Origin: Mycolicibacterium bacteremicum
GTDB taxonomy: Bacteria > Actinomycetota > Actinomycetes > Mycobacteriales > Mycobacteriaceae
Length of the DNA stretch: 64,000 nt
Assembly (NCBI RefSeq): GCF_943913955.1
Contig: NZ_CALUAE010000019.1
Location: 1 to 64,000, forward strand
Reading direction: 5' to 3'
Positions 45,574 through 53,688 of the stretch are shown in pieces. The notes beneath the pieces were generated by a model. It saw only the letters and a program-made list of their open reading frames with translations, searched no databases and was not told the origin of the DNA. The number at the start of each line of letters is the position of its first letter. Position 1 is the first letter of the stretch. A program made the position numbers and the translations under genes.

Positions 45574-45656
45574 GCCCGCAGCGTAGAGCGAACCGGCATC
45601 CGGGTGCCCCGCGACACGCCCGCCCCGACGACGGACATCACACCCGAAATCCGACG

Positions 45657-45706
45657 GTTTTGCCTGGTCGAGCCCGGGGTATCTGCTTTCTCAGGAATTG
45701 TTCAGT
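45657..45706 (+). promoter_or_regulatory. sigE promoter: SigF-type box and MprA-like repeat
   Basis: GTTT (45657-45660), 16 nt, GGGTAT (45677-45682) is a full match to the mycobacterial SigF promoter. Just downstream, TTCTCAGG (45688-45695) and TGTTCAGT (45699-45706) form an imperfect direct repeat with its CAG elements 11 nt apart, like the MprA box known upstream of sigE. The sigE start is at 45715. Confidence 0.5.
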
Positions 45707-45714
45707 TTGCTCAT

Positions 45715-46518
45715 ATGTCAGGCACACCCCGGCGGGAGAACGTACTACGCATGGAACACGACGACAGCTCGCGATTTCGGAATACGGATGGCTCCGGCCA
45801 CGTTTTTCCCAGCAACGAGCAGACGTCCGCCTGCCACCTTGATTTGGAGGATCAGATCACCGCTTCAAGCACCGCGAGCAATCCGGTTGCCAGTCCCGTC
45901 TCCATGCCCCACCTGGAGCAGTACACCGACGCTGAGTGGGTGGAGCCCTCCGACGAGCTGACCGGGACCGCGGTATTCGACGCCACCGGCGACAAGGCCG
46001 CCATGCCGTCCTGGGACGAGTTGGTGCGCCAGCACGCCGACCGCGTGTACCGGCTGGCCTACCGCCTGTCGGGCAACCAGCAGGACGCCGAGGACCTCAC
46101 CCAGGAGACGTTCATCAGGGTGTTCCGGTCGGTGCACAACTATCAGGCCGGCACCTTCGAGGGCTGGTTGCACCGCATCACCACCAACCTGTTCCTGGAC
46201 ATGGTCCGTCGCCGCACCCGCATCCGCATGGAGGCGCTGCCCGAGGACTACGACCGGGTGCCCGCCGAGGACCCCAACCCCGAGCAGATCTACCACGATT
46301 CGCGCCTGGGCCCGGACCTGCAGGCCGCACTGGACTCACTGCCGCCGGAGTTCCGCGCCGCCGTCGTCCTGTGCGATATCGAGGGTCTGTCCTACGAGGA
46401 GATCGGCGCCACCCTCGGCGTGAAGCTCGGCACCGTCCGCAGCCGTATCCACCGCGGCCGGCAGGCCCTGCGCGAACATCTGGCCAAGCACTCCGACCAG
46501 TTGAGCGCTTCGGCCTGA
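45715..46518 (+). CDS. sigE: ECF sigma factor SigE
   Basis: A 267-residue ECF sigma factor for envelope stress. Region 2 spans VRQHADRVYRLAYRLSG and DAEDLTQETFIRVFRS; region 4 spans PEFRAAVVLCDIEGLSYEEI and LGVKLGTVRSRIHRGR. From about residue 78 (the WVEPSDELTGTAVFDATGDK block) it is almost identical to M. tuberculosis SigE, while the N-terminus differs. Mycobacterial SigE has alternative starts; ATG 45751 (MEHDD) with GGGAG upstream is a credible shorter form. It is followed by rseA and htrA. Confidence 0.95.
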   Translation: MSGTPRRENVLRMEHDDSSRFRNTDGSGHVFPSNEQTSACHLDLEDQITASSTASNPVASPVSMPHLEQYTDAEWVEPSDELTGTAVFDATGDKAAMPSWDELVRQHADRVYRLAYRLSGNQQDAEDLTQETFIRVFRSVHNYQAGTFEGWLHRITTNLFLDMVRRRTRIRMEALPEDYDRVPAEDPNPEQIYHDSRLGPDLQAALDSLPPEFRAAVVLCDIEGLSYEEIGATLGVKLGTVRSRIHRGRQALREHLAKHSDQLSASA

Positions 46519-46607
46519 GCGTCAGGGGTGTGAGGCACGGCTTGCCGCGCTACATTCAAATGAGTGGTGTACGAGTGACGGTGCGGCGATCCGGAAGGAG
46601 CGGGGTG

Positions 46608-47003
46608 ATGGCTGACCCGGGCGATGTGTTCCGTCGTGCGTTCTCCTGGCTGCCCAATCAGTTCGCCTCGCAGAGCAGTGCACCCGTCGGCCCGCGCCGC
46701 TTCGGATCCACCGAACATCTCTCGCCGGAGGCCATCGCCGCGTTCGTCGACGGCGAGCTGCGGATGACCGCCCATCTGCGCGCCGGGCACCACCTGTCAC
46801 TGTGTCCGCTGTGCGCCAACGAGGTCGATGCCCAGCGCCAGGCCCGTTCGGCCCTGCGGGATTCGTGTTCGATCCCGATGCCGAGTTCCCTGCTGGGCCT
46901 GTTGTCGCAGATTCCAGACCGTGATCAGCCGGAGCCGGCCGCGCAGGACGACCCACAGCGAGTCGCCGACGGCGTCGCCAGGTCGCGCCGTAAGCGCCGG
47001 TAG
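46608..47003 (+). CDS. rseA: Anti-sigma E factor RseA
   Basis: A 131-residue cytosolic zinc-associated anti-sigma factor. The HHLSLCPLC motif is the HxxxCxxC zinc site. VFRRAFSWLPNQFASQS and LSPEAIAAFVDGELRM are conserved with Rv1222. It binds SigE and releases it after stress; in M. tuberculosis it is phosphorylated and degraded. It is shorter than the 154-residue homologue, mainly in the glycine-rich tail. GGAAGGAG lies about 8 nt before ATG 46608. Confidence 0.92.
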   Translation: MADPGDVFRRAFSWLPNQFASQSSAPVGPRRFGSTEHLSPEAIAAFVDGELRMTAHLRAGHHLSLCPLCANEVDAQRQARSALRDSCSIPMPSSLLGLLSQIPDRDQPEPAAQDDPQRVADGVARSRRKRR

Positions 47004-47073
47004 GGTTGAAGTCGAGATCAGCCGTCGCGTATCCCGCTCTGGGTGCGCGCTGTGAGCGGGGAGTGATGCACCG

Positions 47074-48564
47074 GTGAGCAATCAGGACGATTCGGGTACC
47101 AACCCCCGGCTGGCTCCCCGTCCGGTGTCGCGGCCGCCGGTGGACCCGGCCGCTCAGCGCGCGTTCGGACGGCCCGACGGCGTGTCCGGGTCGTTCCTCG
47201 GCGCCGACAAGCACATCGATCAGGGCGAGTACACCCCCAAGAGCCTGAACCCCGACCCGGTCCTCGCCGAGGCCTTCGGCCGTCCCTACTCCGGTGGTGA
47301 CTCGCTGCAGCGCCACCCGGCCGACGCCGGCGCGCTGGCCGCCGAGCACGATGCCGACGAGGACGACACCCCCGATCCGTGGCGCGACCCGGCCGCGGCC
47401 GTCGCACTCGGGTCACCCGCGGTGACGCCGGGCGCGCCCGTCGCGGTGCAGGCGCCGCAGGGCAAGCTCGGGGTGCGTGACGTGCTCTTCGGTCGCCGCG
47501 TGTCCGCGGTCGCGCTGGTGATCCTGGCCATCATCGCGCTGGTGATCGGCGCGCTGGGCGGGGTGGTCGGCCGCAAGACCGCCGAGGTCGTCGAGGCGTT
47601 CACCACCTCGAAGGTCACCCTCGAAACCAGCGACCGGCCCGCCGAGCCCGCCGGACGCCTCGCCGAAGTGGCTGCCGCCGTGGCCGATTCGGTGGTCACC
47701 ATCGAGGCGACCAGTGATCAGGCGGGATCTCAGGGCTCCGGTGTGGTGGTCGACGGTCGCGGCTACATCGTCACCAACAACCACGTCATCTCCGAGGCGG
47801 CGACCAACCCCGCCAAGTTCAAGATGTTCGTCGTCTTCAACGACGGCAAGGAGGTGCCGGCCAACCTCGTCGGCCGCGACCCCAAGACCGACCTGGCCGT
47901 CCTGAAGGTCGACAACGTCGACAACCTGAGCGTGGCCAAGCTGGGTGACTCCGAGAAGCTGCAGGTCGGCGAGGAAGTGATCGCCGCCGGCGCCCCGCTG
48001 GGCCTGCGCAGCACCGTCACCAGCGGCATCATCAGCGCCCTGCACCGCCCGCTGCCGCTCTCGGGCGACGGCTCGGACACCGACACCGTGATCGACGGCG
48101 TGCAGACCGACGCCTCGATCAACCACGGCAACTCCGGCGGTCCGCTGATCAACATGAACGCCGAGGTCATCGGCATCAACACCGCCGGGAAGTCGCTGTC
48201 CGACAGCGCCAGCGGCCTGGGCTTCGCCATCCCGGTGAACGAGGTCAAGGATGTCGTCCAGAAGCTGATCGAGGCCGGCCGGATCGAGCACCCGACGCTG
48301 GGGCTCACCGCCCGATCGGTGAGCAACGACCTGGCCTCCGGCGCGCAGATCGCCAACGTCAAGGCGGGCGGCCCGGCCGAGCAGGCCGGCATCCTGGAGA
48401 ATGACGTCGTGGTCAAGATCGGCAATCGGGATGTGGCCGACGCAGACGAGTTCGTCGTCGCGGTCCGGCAGCTCAAGATCGGCGAGCCCGCCCCCGTCGA
48501 GGTCGTCCGCGACGGACGCCGGGTCACCCTGACCGTCACTCCGATCGGCGACGGCGCGGCCTGA
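47074..48564 (+). CDS. htrA: HtrA-like serine protease
   Basis: A 496-residue membrane protease of the DegP/HtrA family. A long proline- and acid-rich cytosolic N-terminus precedes one transmembrane helix (about residues 146-168). The trypsin-like domain has catalytic His237 (NNHV), Asp273 (KTDLAV) and Ser354 (GNSGGPL). A PDZ domain ends the protein. It degrades or chaperones misfolded periplasmic proteins and belongs to the sigE stress locus (Rv1223). GTG start. Confidence 0.95.
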   Translation: MSNQDDSGTNPRLAPRPVSRPPVDPAAQRAFGRPDGVSGSFLGADKHIDQGEYTPKSLNPDPVLAEAFGRPYSGGDSLQRHPADAGALAAEHDADEDDTPDPWRDPAAAVALGSPAVTPGAPVAVQAPQGKLGVRDVLFGRRVSAVALVILAIIALVIGALGGVVGRKTAEVVEAFTTSKVTLETSDRPAEPAGRLAEVAAAVADSVVTIEATSDQAGSQGSGVVVDGRGYIVTNNHVISEAATNPAKFKMFVVFNDGKEVPANLVGRDPKTDLAVLKVDNVDNLSVAKLGDSEKLQVGEEVIAAGAPLGLRSTVTSGIISALHRPLPLSGDGSDTDTVIDGVQTDASINHGNSGGPLINMNAEVIGINTAGKSLSDSASGLGFAIPVNEVKDVVQKLIEAGRIEHPTLGLTARSVSNDLASGAQIANVKAGGPAEQAGILENDVVVKIGNRDVADADEFVVAVRQLKIGEPAPVEVVRDGRRVTLTVTPIGDGAA

Positions 48565-48565
48565 C

Positions 48566-48970
48566 ATGTTCTCCAACGTCGGCTGGGGCGAGATGCTGCT
48601 CCTGGTGGTGGCCGGTCTGGTCATCCTCGGTCCGGAGCGGCTGCCCGGCGCGATCCGGTGGACCTCCAACGCGGTGCGGCAGGCCCGCGAATACCTCAGC
48701 GGGGCCACCAATCAGCTGCGTCAGGACCTCGGCCCCGAGTTCGACGATCTGCGTCAGCCGCTGAGCGAGTTGCAGAAGCTGCGGGGGATGACGCCGCGCG
48801 CCGCGCTGACCAAACACCTGCTCGACGGTGACGATTCGTTCCTCACCGGGAACTTCGACGACAAGCCGGTCAAGCCGGTGTCGCCCGATGCGCCCAAGCC
48901 GGCCACCCCCGAGCTACCGAAGTCGCCGTCGGAGCCCGGCGTGACCCGGTTCGACGCCGACGCGACCTAG
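48566..48970 (+). CDS. tatB: Twin-arginine translocase subunit TatB
   Basis: A 134-residue protein with the TatA/B fold: MFSNVGWGEMLLLVVAGLVI forms the membrane helix, with the conserved Glu near its start, followed by LGPERLPGAIRWTSNAVRQA, an amphipathic helix. The C-terminal tail is proline/lysine-rich and disordered. It recognises folded Tat substrates with TatC. It starts 1 base after htrA, as in the M. tuberculosis locus (Rv1224). Confidence 0.92.
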   Translation: MFSNVGWGEMLLLVVAGLVILGPERLPGAIRWTSNAVRQAREYLSGATNQLRQDLGPEFDDLRQPLSELQKLRGMTPRAALTKHLLDGDDSFLTGNFDDKPVKPVSPDAPKPATPELPKSPSEPGVTRFDADAT

Positions 48971-48986
48971 CCCGACGTAACCGGTG

Positions 48987-50132
48987 CTACCGTCCGGCCG
49001 GGTCCAGCCCCAGCGACATCCCGGCCAGCCCGCGCTTGCGGGCGCCCAGCGCATCGGCGACCTTGCGCAGCTCCTTGCCCGCGGCCGAATCCGGTGCCGA
49101 GAGCACCAGCGGCACACCGGAATCACCGGCGGCCACCAGGGCGGGCTCCAGGGGAACCTGGCCGAGCAGCGGCACATCGGCCCCCACCGACCGGGTCAGT
49201 GACTCGGCGACCTGCGCGCCGCCACCCTCACCGAAGATCTGCATGACGGTGCCGTCGGGCAGGGTGAGGCCGGCCATGTTCTCCACCACGCCCACGATGC
49301 GTTGACGCGTCTGCAGGGCGATCGCGCCGGCCCGCTCGGCGACCTCGGCGGCCGCCGACTGCGGTGTGGTCACGACCAGGATCTCCGCACCCGGGATCAG
49401 CTGGGAGACCGAGATGGCGATATCGCCGGTGCCCGGCGGCAGGTCGAGCAGCAGTACGTCCAGATCGCCCCAGTAGACATCGGCGAGGAACTGCTGCAGG
49501 GCCCGGTGCAGCATCGGCCCGCGCCACACCACGGGCGTGTTGCCCTGGGTGAACATCGCGATCGAGATGACCTTCACGTCGTGCGCGATCGGCGGCAGGA
49601 TCATCGAGTCGACCTGGGTCGGCCGATCGACGATGCCCATCATGCGCGGCACCGAGTGGCCGTAGATATCGGCGTCCAGCACGCCCACCTGCAGCCCGCG
49701 GGCGGCCAGCGCGGCGGCCAGATTGACCGTCACACTGGACTTGCCGACTCCGCCCTTGCCGGAGGCCACGGCGTAGACCCGGGTCAGCGAATTGGGTTGG
49801 GCGAAGGGGATCACCGGCTCACGCGAGTCGCCGCGCAGCAGCTTGCGGAGTTCGGCGCGCTGCTCGTCGTTCATCACGTCCAGACCGACCGTGACCGCGC
49901 CGGTACCCGGGACATCGGTCACCGCGGCGGTGACCTTGTCCACGATCTCGGTCTTCTTCGGGCAGGCCGAGGTGGTCAGGTAGATCTCCACCGCGACGGC
50001 ATGGTCGTCGGCGATGGTGACGCTCTTGACCATGCCGACCTCGGTGATCGGACGGCGCAATTCGGGGTCGACGACCTTGCTCAGCGCGGAGCGCACCGCG
50101 GCTTCCAGGTCGGTATGTGTCGAGGACATCAC
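48987..50132 (-). CDS. mrp: Mrp/ApbC-type P-loop ATPase
   Basis: A 381-residue protein. The N-terminal MIP18/DUF59 domain (VDPELRRPITEVGMVKSVTI, TTSACPKKTEIVDKV) precedes a MinD-like ATPase with the deviant Walker A SGKGGVGKSSVTVNLA. No CxxC cluster ligand is evident in the C-terminal part shown by YGHSVPRMMG and LDLPPGTGDIAIS. Mrp proteins carry iron-sulfur clusters to apoproteins. A GTG at 50132 and an ATG at 50129 are both possible; TAGACT (50143-50138) sits 5 or 8 nt away. It matches Rv1229c. Confidence 0.92.
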   Translation of the reverse strand: MMSSTHTDLEAAVRSALSKVVDPELRRPITEVGMVKSVTIADDHAVAVEIYLTTSACPKKTEIVDKVTAAVTDVPGTGAVTVGLDVMNDEQRAELRKLLRGDSREPVIPFAQPNSLTRVYAVASGKGGVGKSSVTVNLAAALAARGLQVGVLDADIYGHSVPRMMGIVDRPTQVDSMILPPIAHDVKVISIAMFTQGNTPVVWRGPMLHRALQQFLADVYWGDLDVLLLDLPPGTGDIAISVSQLIPGAEILVVTTPQSAAAEVAERAGAIALQTRQRIVGVVENMAGLTLPDGTVMQIFGEGGGAQVAESLTRSVGADVPLLGQVPLEPALVAAGDSGVPLVLSAPDSAAGKELRKVADALGARKRGLAGMSLGLDPAGR

Positions 50133-50226
50133 TGCCGAGTCTAGGCCGCTGCGGCCGGGAACCGGACCGCCGGTCCGACCAGTCGGTCGGTGCGCCGAAG
50201 CTCAGGTCGCAAGCCGGGCGAAACGC

Positions 50227-51603
50227 TCAGGCCGCGGGGCCGGCCGCGGGGCCGGGTGCCGGGCCGACCGCCGCGGGCAGCACCGGTGCGGCAGGGGCCG
50301 GCGCGGGCGGCGGCGCGAACGGATTGAACGGCGCGGGCGGCGCGACCGGGGCCGCCGGCGGCGGCGGTGCGAACGGATTGAACGGCGCGGCCGGGGGCGG
50401 CGCGAACGGATTGACCGGAGCCGCCGGGGGCGGCGAGAACGGATTGAACGGCGCGGCCGGCGGCGGCGGGGCGAACGGGTTGAACGGGGCCTGCGGCGCC
50501 GGGGTGTTCTCGCCGATGCAGAACACCGCGCAGTTCGGGACGGCCGCGGGCTGATCCGGTCCGGGTGGCACCGGCAGCCGGTCGGCGACGTTGGCCCGGC
50601 CCAGATCGAAGAACGGCATCACGGCCATCGGGTCGGTGGAGGGCAGGCCCAGCGCATTGAGCGGCAGCCCCGGACCGAGGCCCTCGGCGTTGGCGTTGAG
50701 GTGGACGTTGGCGTCACGCAACTGCGGTACCGACCCGGTGATGGGCGGCAGGTCCACCGGGACGACCCCGGTGGCGTAGGCAGCGGCCCAGCCCAGCACG
50801 TTGCGCGCATAGGCGACCGAGTTGTTGTAGCGCAGGATCGCCGTCATCACCTGGCCCTGGTCCCGCATGCTCAGTCCGCCGCTGCACAGATAGCGGGCCG
50901 CGGCCAGGGTGGCGTCGAACAGGTTCTGCACCTCGGCCTTACCGTCGCCGTTGCCGTCGGAGGCATACCGCGACCACGTGCCCGGCAGGAACTGCATCGG
51001 GCCCATCGCGCGGGCGTAGGTGATCCGGTCGTTGTTGCGGCTCTGCACGATGACCTCGTTGCCGGGCAGCGTGCCGTCCAGCGCTGGGCCGAGGATGGGC
51101 TGCACCGCGGTGCCGTTGACATCGGTGGCACCACCGCTGGCATGCATCGACTCGATGCGCCCGATACCGGCCAGCAGGTTCCAGCTCATCCCGCAGTTGG
51201 GGGCGGCGGAGGCCATCATCCGCTCGGCATTGCGGTAGGCGTTCAGGGCGACCGTCGGGATGCGAAGGCTGCCCGGGGAGTTGACCACCGCGGCCGGCGG
51301 GGGAGCCGACAGTGCGGTGCCCGCGGTCTGGAACGGCCGCGGCTGCTTGTACGCGGCGACCACGGTGGCGCCGGAGCTGTCAGCGGGTGTCTCGACGACG
51401 GCGGCCAGCGGCGTGACGGTGGCTTCCAGCACCGGTTTCACGATCGGCGCCGACGCGCCGACGCCGAGAGTCAGCACCAGCGGGGTGAGCACGGCGATAC
51501 CGAACAAACCGCGTGAGCTGGGGGCCGAATCGGCCACGGACCGGAGCGCCTTGTCTGCGCTGCGCCGCGCCGCAGCGAGTGCGGCGCCTCCCCGTTTTGC
51601 CAC
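50227..51603 (-). CDS. Membrane-anchored lytic transglycosylase (MltB-like) with NPF repeats
   Basis: A 458-residue protein. The N-terminal helix (LFGIAVLTPLVLTLGVGASA) is a signal or anchor. The SLT/MltB-like domain (about residues 130-290) has catalytic Glu in IGRIESMHASGG, followed by YARAMGPMQFLPGTWSRYAS and DGNGDGKAEVQNLFDATLA, an EF-hand-like acidic loop. The C-terminal 90 residues are proline/alanine-rich with five NPF motifs. It cleaves peptidoglycan glycan strands. It corresponds to Rv1230c. Confidence 0.85.
   Translation of the reverse strand: MAKRGGAALAAARRSADKALRSVADSAPSSRGLFGIAVLTPLVLTLGVGASAPIVKPVLEATVTPLAAVVETPADSSGATVVAAYKQPRPFQTAGTALSAPPPAAVVNSPGSLRIPTVALNAYRNAERMMASAAPNCGMSWNLLAGIGRIESMHASGGATDVNGTAVQPILGPALDGTLPGNEVIVQSRNNDRITYARAMGPMQFLPGTWSRYASDGNGDGKAEVQNLFDATLAAARYLCSGGLSMRDQGQVMTAILRYNNSVAYARNVLGWAAAYATGVVPVDLPPITGSVPQLRDANVHLNANAEGLGPGLPLNALGLPSTDPMAVMPFFDLGRANVADRLPVPPGPDQPAAVPNCAVFCIGENTPAPQAPFNPFAPPPPAAPFNPFSPPPAAPVNPFAPPPAAPFNPFAPPPPAAPVAPPAPFNPFAPPPAPAPAAPVLPAAVGPAPGPAAGPAA
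50310..50490 (-). repeat. Intragenic repeat encoding five NPFxPP units
   Basis: Five imperfect copies of a 30-45 base unit around GGATTGAACGGCGCGG (plus strand) encode PFNPFAPP/PVNPFAPP separated by proline-alanine spacers. Such repeats vary in number by slippage. Confidence 0.7.
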
Positions 51604-51686
51604 TCAACCGTCCTAGATTCGTTACCCCGCCGTTGTGAACCAGGTCACCATACCTACTGCTGCCGCGCCGTGGTGCGGCAATGCGT

Positions 51687-52244
51687 TTACCGGCTCGGTT
51701 CGTCGTCGTCCGTGAACGCCGGTTCGGACAGGTCCGCGGGCGTGCGCTTGCCCTTGGTCTTCTTCGGTTTCGGCGGCACCAGTTCGACCAGCATGTCGCG
51801 CAGGTCCTCCAGCTCGCGGCGCATGTAGTCGCGGGTCGCGACCTCACCGACGGCCAGTCGCAGCGCCGCCAGCTCGCGGGCCAGGTATTCGGTATCGGCC
51901 TTGGTCTGCTCGGCGCGCCGGCGGTCCTCCTCCAGTGCCACCCGGTCACGGTTCTCCTGGCGGTTCTGCGCCAACAGGATCAACGGTGCCGCGTAGGCCG
52001 CCTGGGTGGAGAACGCCAGGTTGAGCAGGATGAACGGGTACGGATCCCACTGCCAGGCGAACGCACCGATGTTCAGCAGGATCCAGACGATCACCACGAT
52101 CGTCTGGATGGCCAGGTAGCGGCCGGTACCCAGGAACCGCGCGATCCGCTCGCTGAACCGGCCCACCGCCTCGACATCGAAGCGCGGCCGCAGCGAACGG
52201 GACGGCCGCGGCGTGTCGAGTCGCTGCCGTGCCGAATCGCTCAT
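51687..52244 (-). CDS. DUF1003 membrane protein
   Basis: A 185-residue protein of the CcrB/DUF1003 group with two transmembrane helices (AIQTIVVIVWILLNIGAFAW and PFILLNLAFSTQAAYAAPLI) around the conserved WDPYPFILLNLAFS, then a coiled-coil rich in charged residues and a basic tail (KPKKTKGKRT). Ion-related roles have been suggested for the family. ATG 52244 (MSDSARQR) overlaps the stop of a 22-residue micro-ORF. It lies downstream of the MgtE-like gene (Rv1232c/Rv1231c pair). Confidence 0.88.
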   Translation of the reverse strand: MSDSARQRLDTPRPSRSLRPRFDVEAVGRFSERIARFLGTGRYLAIQTIVVIVWILLNIGAFAWQWDPYPFILLNLAFSTQAAYAAPLILLAQNRQENRDRVALEEDRRRAEQTKADTEYLARELAALRLAVGEVATRDYMRRELEDLRDMLVELVPPKPKKTKGKRTPADLSEPAFTDDDEPSR

Positions 52245-52374
52245 GCCAGTTCCTCGCAGGCTCGGGTCTGGCATGTGTGCTGTTGATTCGCTCGGCGAGC
52301 CTCGCTCATGCGATTCCCTCGCAGGCTCGGATCTCGCATGTGTGCTGTTGATTCGCTCGGCGAGCCTCGCTCAT
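52241..52374 (-). repeat. Tandem 65-bp MIRU-like units with chained micro-ORFs
   Basis: Two 65-bp direct repeats (52306-52370 and 52241-52305, 60 of 65 bases identical) fill the gap between the MgtE-like and DUF1003 genes. On the minus strand each holds a 22-codon ORF starting MSEARRANQQHTC. ORF 1 (52374-52306) starts on the upstream gene's stop; ORF 2 (52309-52241) starts on ORF 1's stop; DUF1003 starts on ORF 2's stop. All three junctions read ATGA. Each unit ends with GAGGAA or GAGGGA as ribosome site. Confidence 0.75.
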
Positions 52375-53663
52375 GTCGCAGGCTCCTTCACGATCACCGG
52401 TTCGCCCTCACCCTCGCGCCAGTCGTCGGGCAGCAGATGGTCGAGCACGTCGTCGACCGACACCGCGCCCAGCAGATGATTCTCCTCATCGACCACCGGG
52501 CCGCACACCAGGTTGTAGGCGGCGAAGTACCGCGTCAGCGCACCCAGTGGCTGCTCGGGGCGCAGGCTGGGCAGATCGGTGTCGACGATGCCGCTGACCA
52601 GCGCGGCCGGCGGTTCGCGCAGCAAGCGCTGCAGATGCACACAGCCCAGATAGCGGCCGGTCGGCGTGGCGGTCGGCGGACGCACCACGAACACCAGTGA
52701 GGCCAGCGCCGGCGTGAGGTCCGGATCGCGGACGCGAGCCAGCGCCTCGGCGACCGTGGTGTCGGGGGCCAGCACCACCGGCTCGGAGGTCATCAAGCCG
52801 CCCGCGGTGTTCGGCGAATGGCTCAGCAGCCGTCGGACGTCCTCGGAGTCCTCGGGGTCCATCCGGCGCAGGAACTGCTCGGCATCGGCCGGGGACATCG
52901 ACCCCAGCAGGTCGGCGGCGTCGTCGGGATCCATCGCCTCCAGGACGTCGGCCGCGCGTTCGGTCTTGAGCTGGCGCAACACCGCGGCCTGCTCGTCCTC
53001 GGGCAGCTCCTGCAGCACGTCGGCCAGTCGCTCGTCGTCGAGGGCGTTGACGACCTCGAAGCGACGCTTGGCGGGCAGGTCGCGGATGGCGTCGGCGACC
53101 TCGATCGGACGCTGACCCTGGAACTGTTCGAGCAGCTGGGCCACACCCTGGTCTGGCATCGCCAGCCCGGACGGCGTCAGGCCGTGCACATGCTTCCAGT
53201 CCACCGAGTAGACGTTGCTGCGCCGGCCGAGGCGCCGCTGCGGACGCACCGCCACCTTGGTCACCATCCAGTCCCTGGTGCGGGTCTGCTCGATGCCCAG
53301 GTCGACGACGATGACGTCGAGACCGGCGAGCTGGCTCAGGTCGGGATCGTCGACGCGGACCCGGGTCTCCAGCACCTGCCCCAGCGCGAGCACCTCACCG
53401 GGCCGCTGCGAGAACCGGCGTAGCGAGACGTTCCCGGTGGACAGCGTCACGGTGCCCGGCTCGATCGCGGTGACCCGCAGGATCGGCACGAAAATCCTTT
53501 TGCGAGTGAGCAATTCGACCACCAGGCCGAGGACCCGCGGTTGCTGCCGGACGATGCTGATGCTGACCACGATGTCGCGGACGCGTCCGACGGACTCGCC
53601 GTCGGGGCCCAGGACGACCATGCCCGCCAGGCGGGCCGCATACACCCGGGTGACCGCAACCAT
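52371..53663 (-). CDS. PRC-barrel, MgtE-N and CBS domain protein (no transporter domain)
   Basis: A 430-residue soluble protein. The N-terminus (about residues 5-70, LAGMVVLGPDGESVGRVRDI) looks like a PRC barrel. MgtE N-domain repeats follow (ALDDERLADVLQELPEDEQA, MSPADAEQFLRRMDPEDSED), then a CBS pair (GGLMTSEPVVLAPDTTVAEA). The MgtE membrane domain is missing, so it is a magnesium- or nucleotide-sensing module rather than a channel. TACGCT (53676-53671) lies 7 nt before the ATG. It matches Rv1232c. Confidence 0.88.
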   Translation of the reverse strand: MVAVTRVYAARLAGMVVLGPDGESVGRVRDIVVSISIVRQQPRVLGLVVELLTRKRIFVPILRVTAIEPGTVTLSTGNVSLRRFSQRPGEVLALGQVLETRVRVDDPDLSQLAGLDVIVVDLGIEQTRTRDWMVTKVAVRPQRRLGRRSNVYSVDWKHVHGLTPSGLAMPDQGVAQLLEQFQGQRPIEVADAIRDLPAKRRFEVVNALDDERLADVLQELPEDEQAAVLRQLKTERAADVLEAMDPDDAADLLGSMSPADAEQFLRRMDPEDSEDVRRLLSHSPNTAGGLMTSEPVVLAPDTTVAEALARVRDPDLTPALASLVFVVRPPTATPTGRYLGCVHLQRLLREPPAALVSGIVDTDLPSLRPEQPLGALTRYFAAYNLVCGPVVDEENHLLGAVSVDDVLDHLLPDDWREGEGEPVIVKEPAT

Positions 53664-53688
53664 GCCCCAAAGCGTAGAGACTTGGGGC
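53664..53688. promoter_or_regulatory. 25-base symmetrical divergent promoter (MgtE-like / CitE-like)
   Basis: GCCCCAA (53664-53670) and TTGGGGC (53682-53688) form a 7+7 dyad that fills the complete gap between two divergent start codons. Between the arms lie TACGCT on the minus strand (53676-53671) and TAGAGA on the plus strand (53675-53680), sharing a TA. Both messages would be leaderless. Confidence 0.5.

Noticed and set aside
44638..45714. Long N-terminal extension of the sigE frame
   Set aside because: It runs antisense through the O-methyltransferase gene and the divergent promoter region; SigE similarity starts well after 45715.
50014..51516. A 500-codon plus-strand frame opposite the lytic transglycosylase and mrp start
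   Set aside because: The translation is Arg/Gly repeats produced by the proline-alanine tail read backwards.
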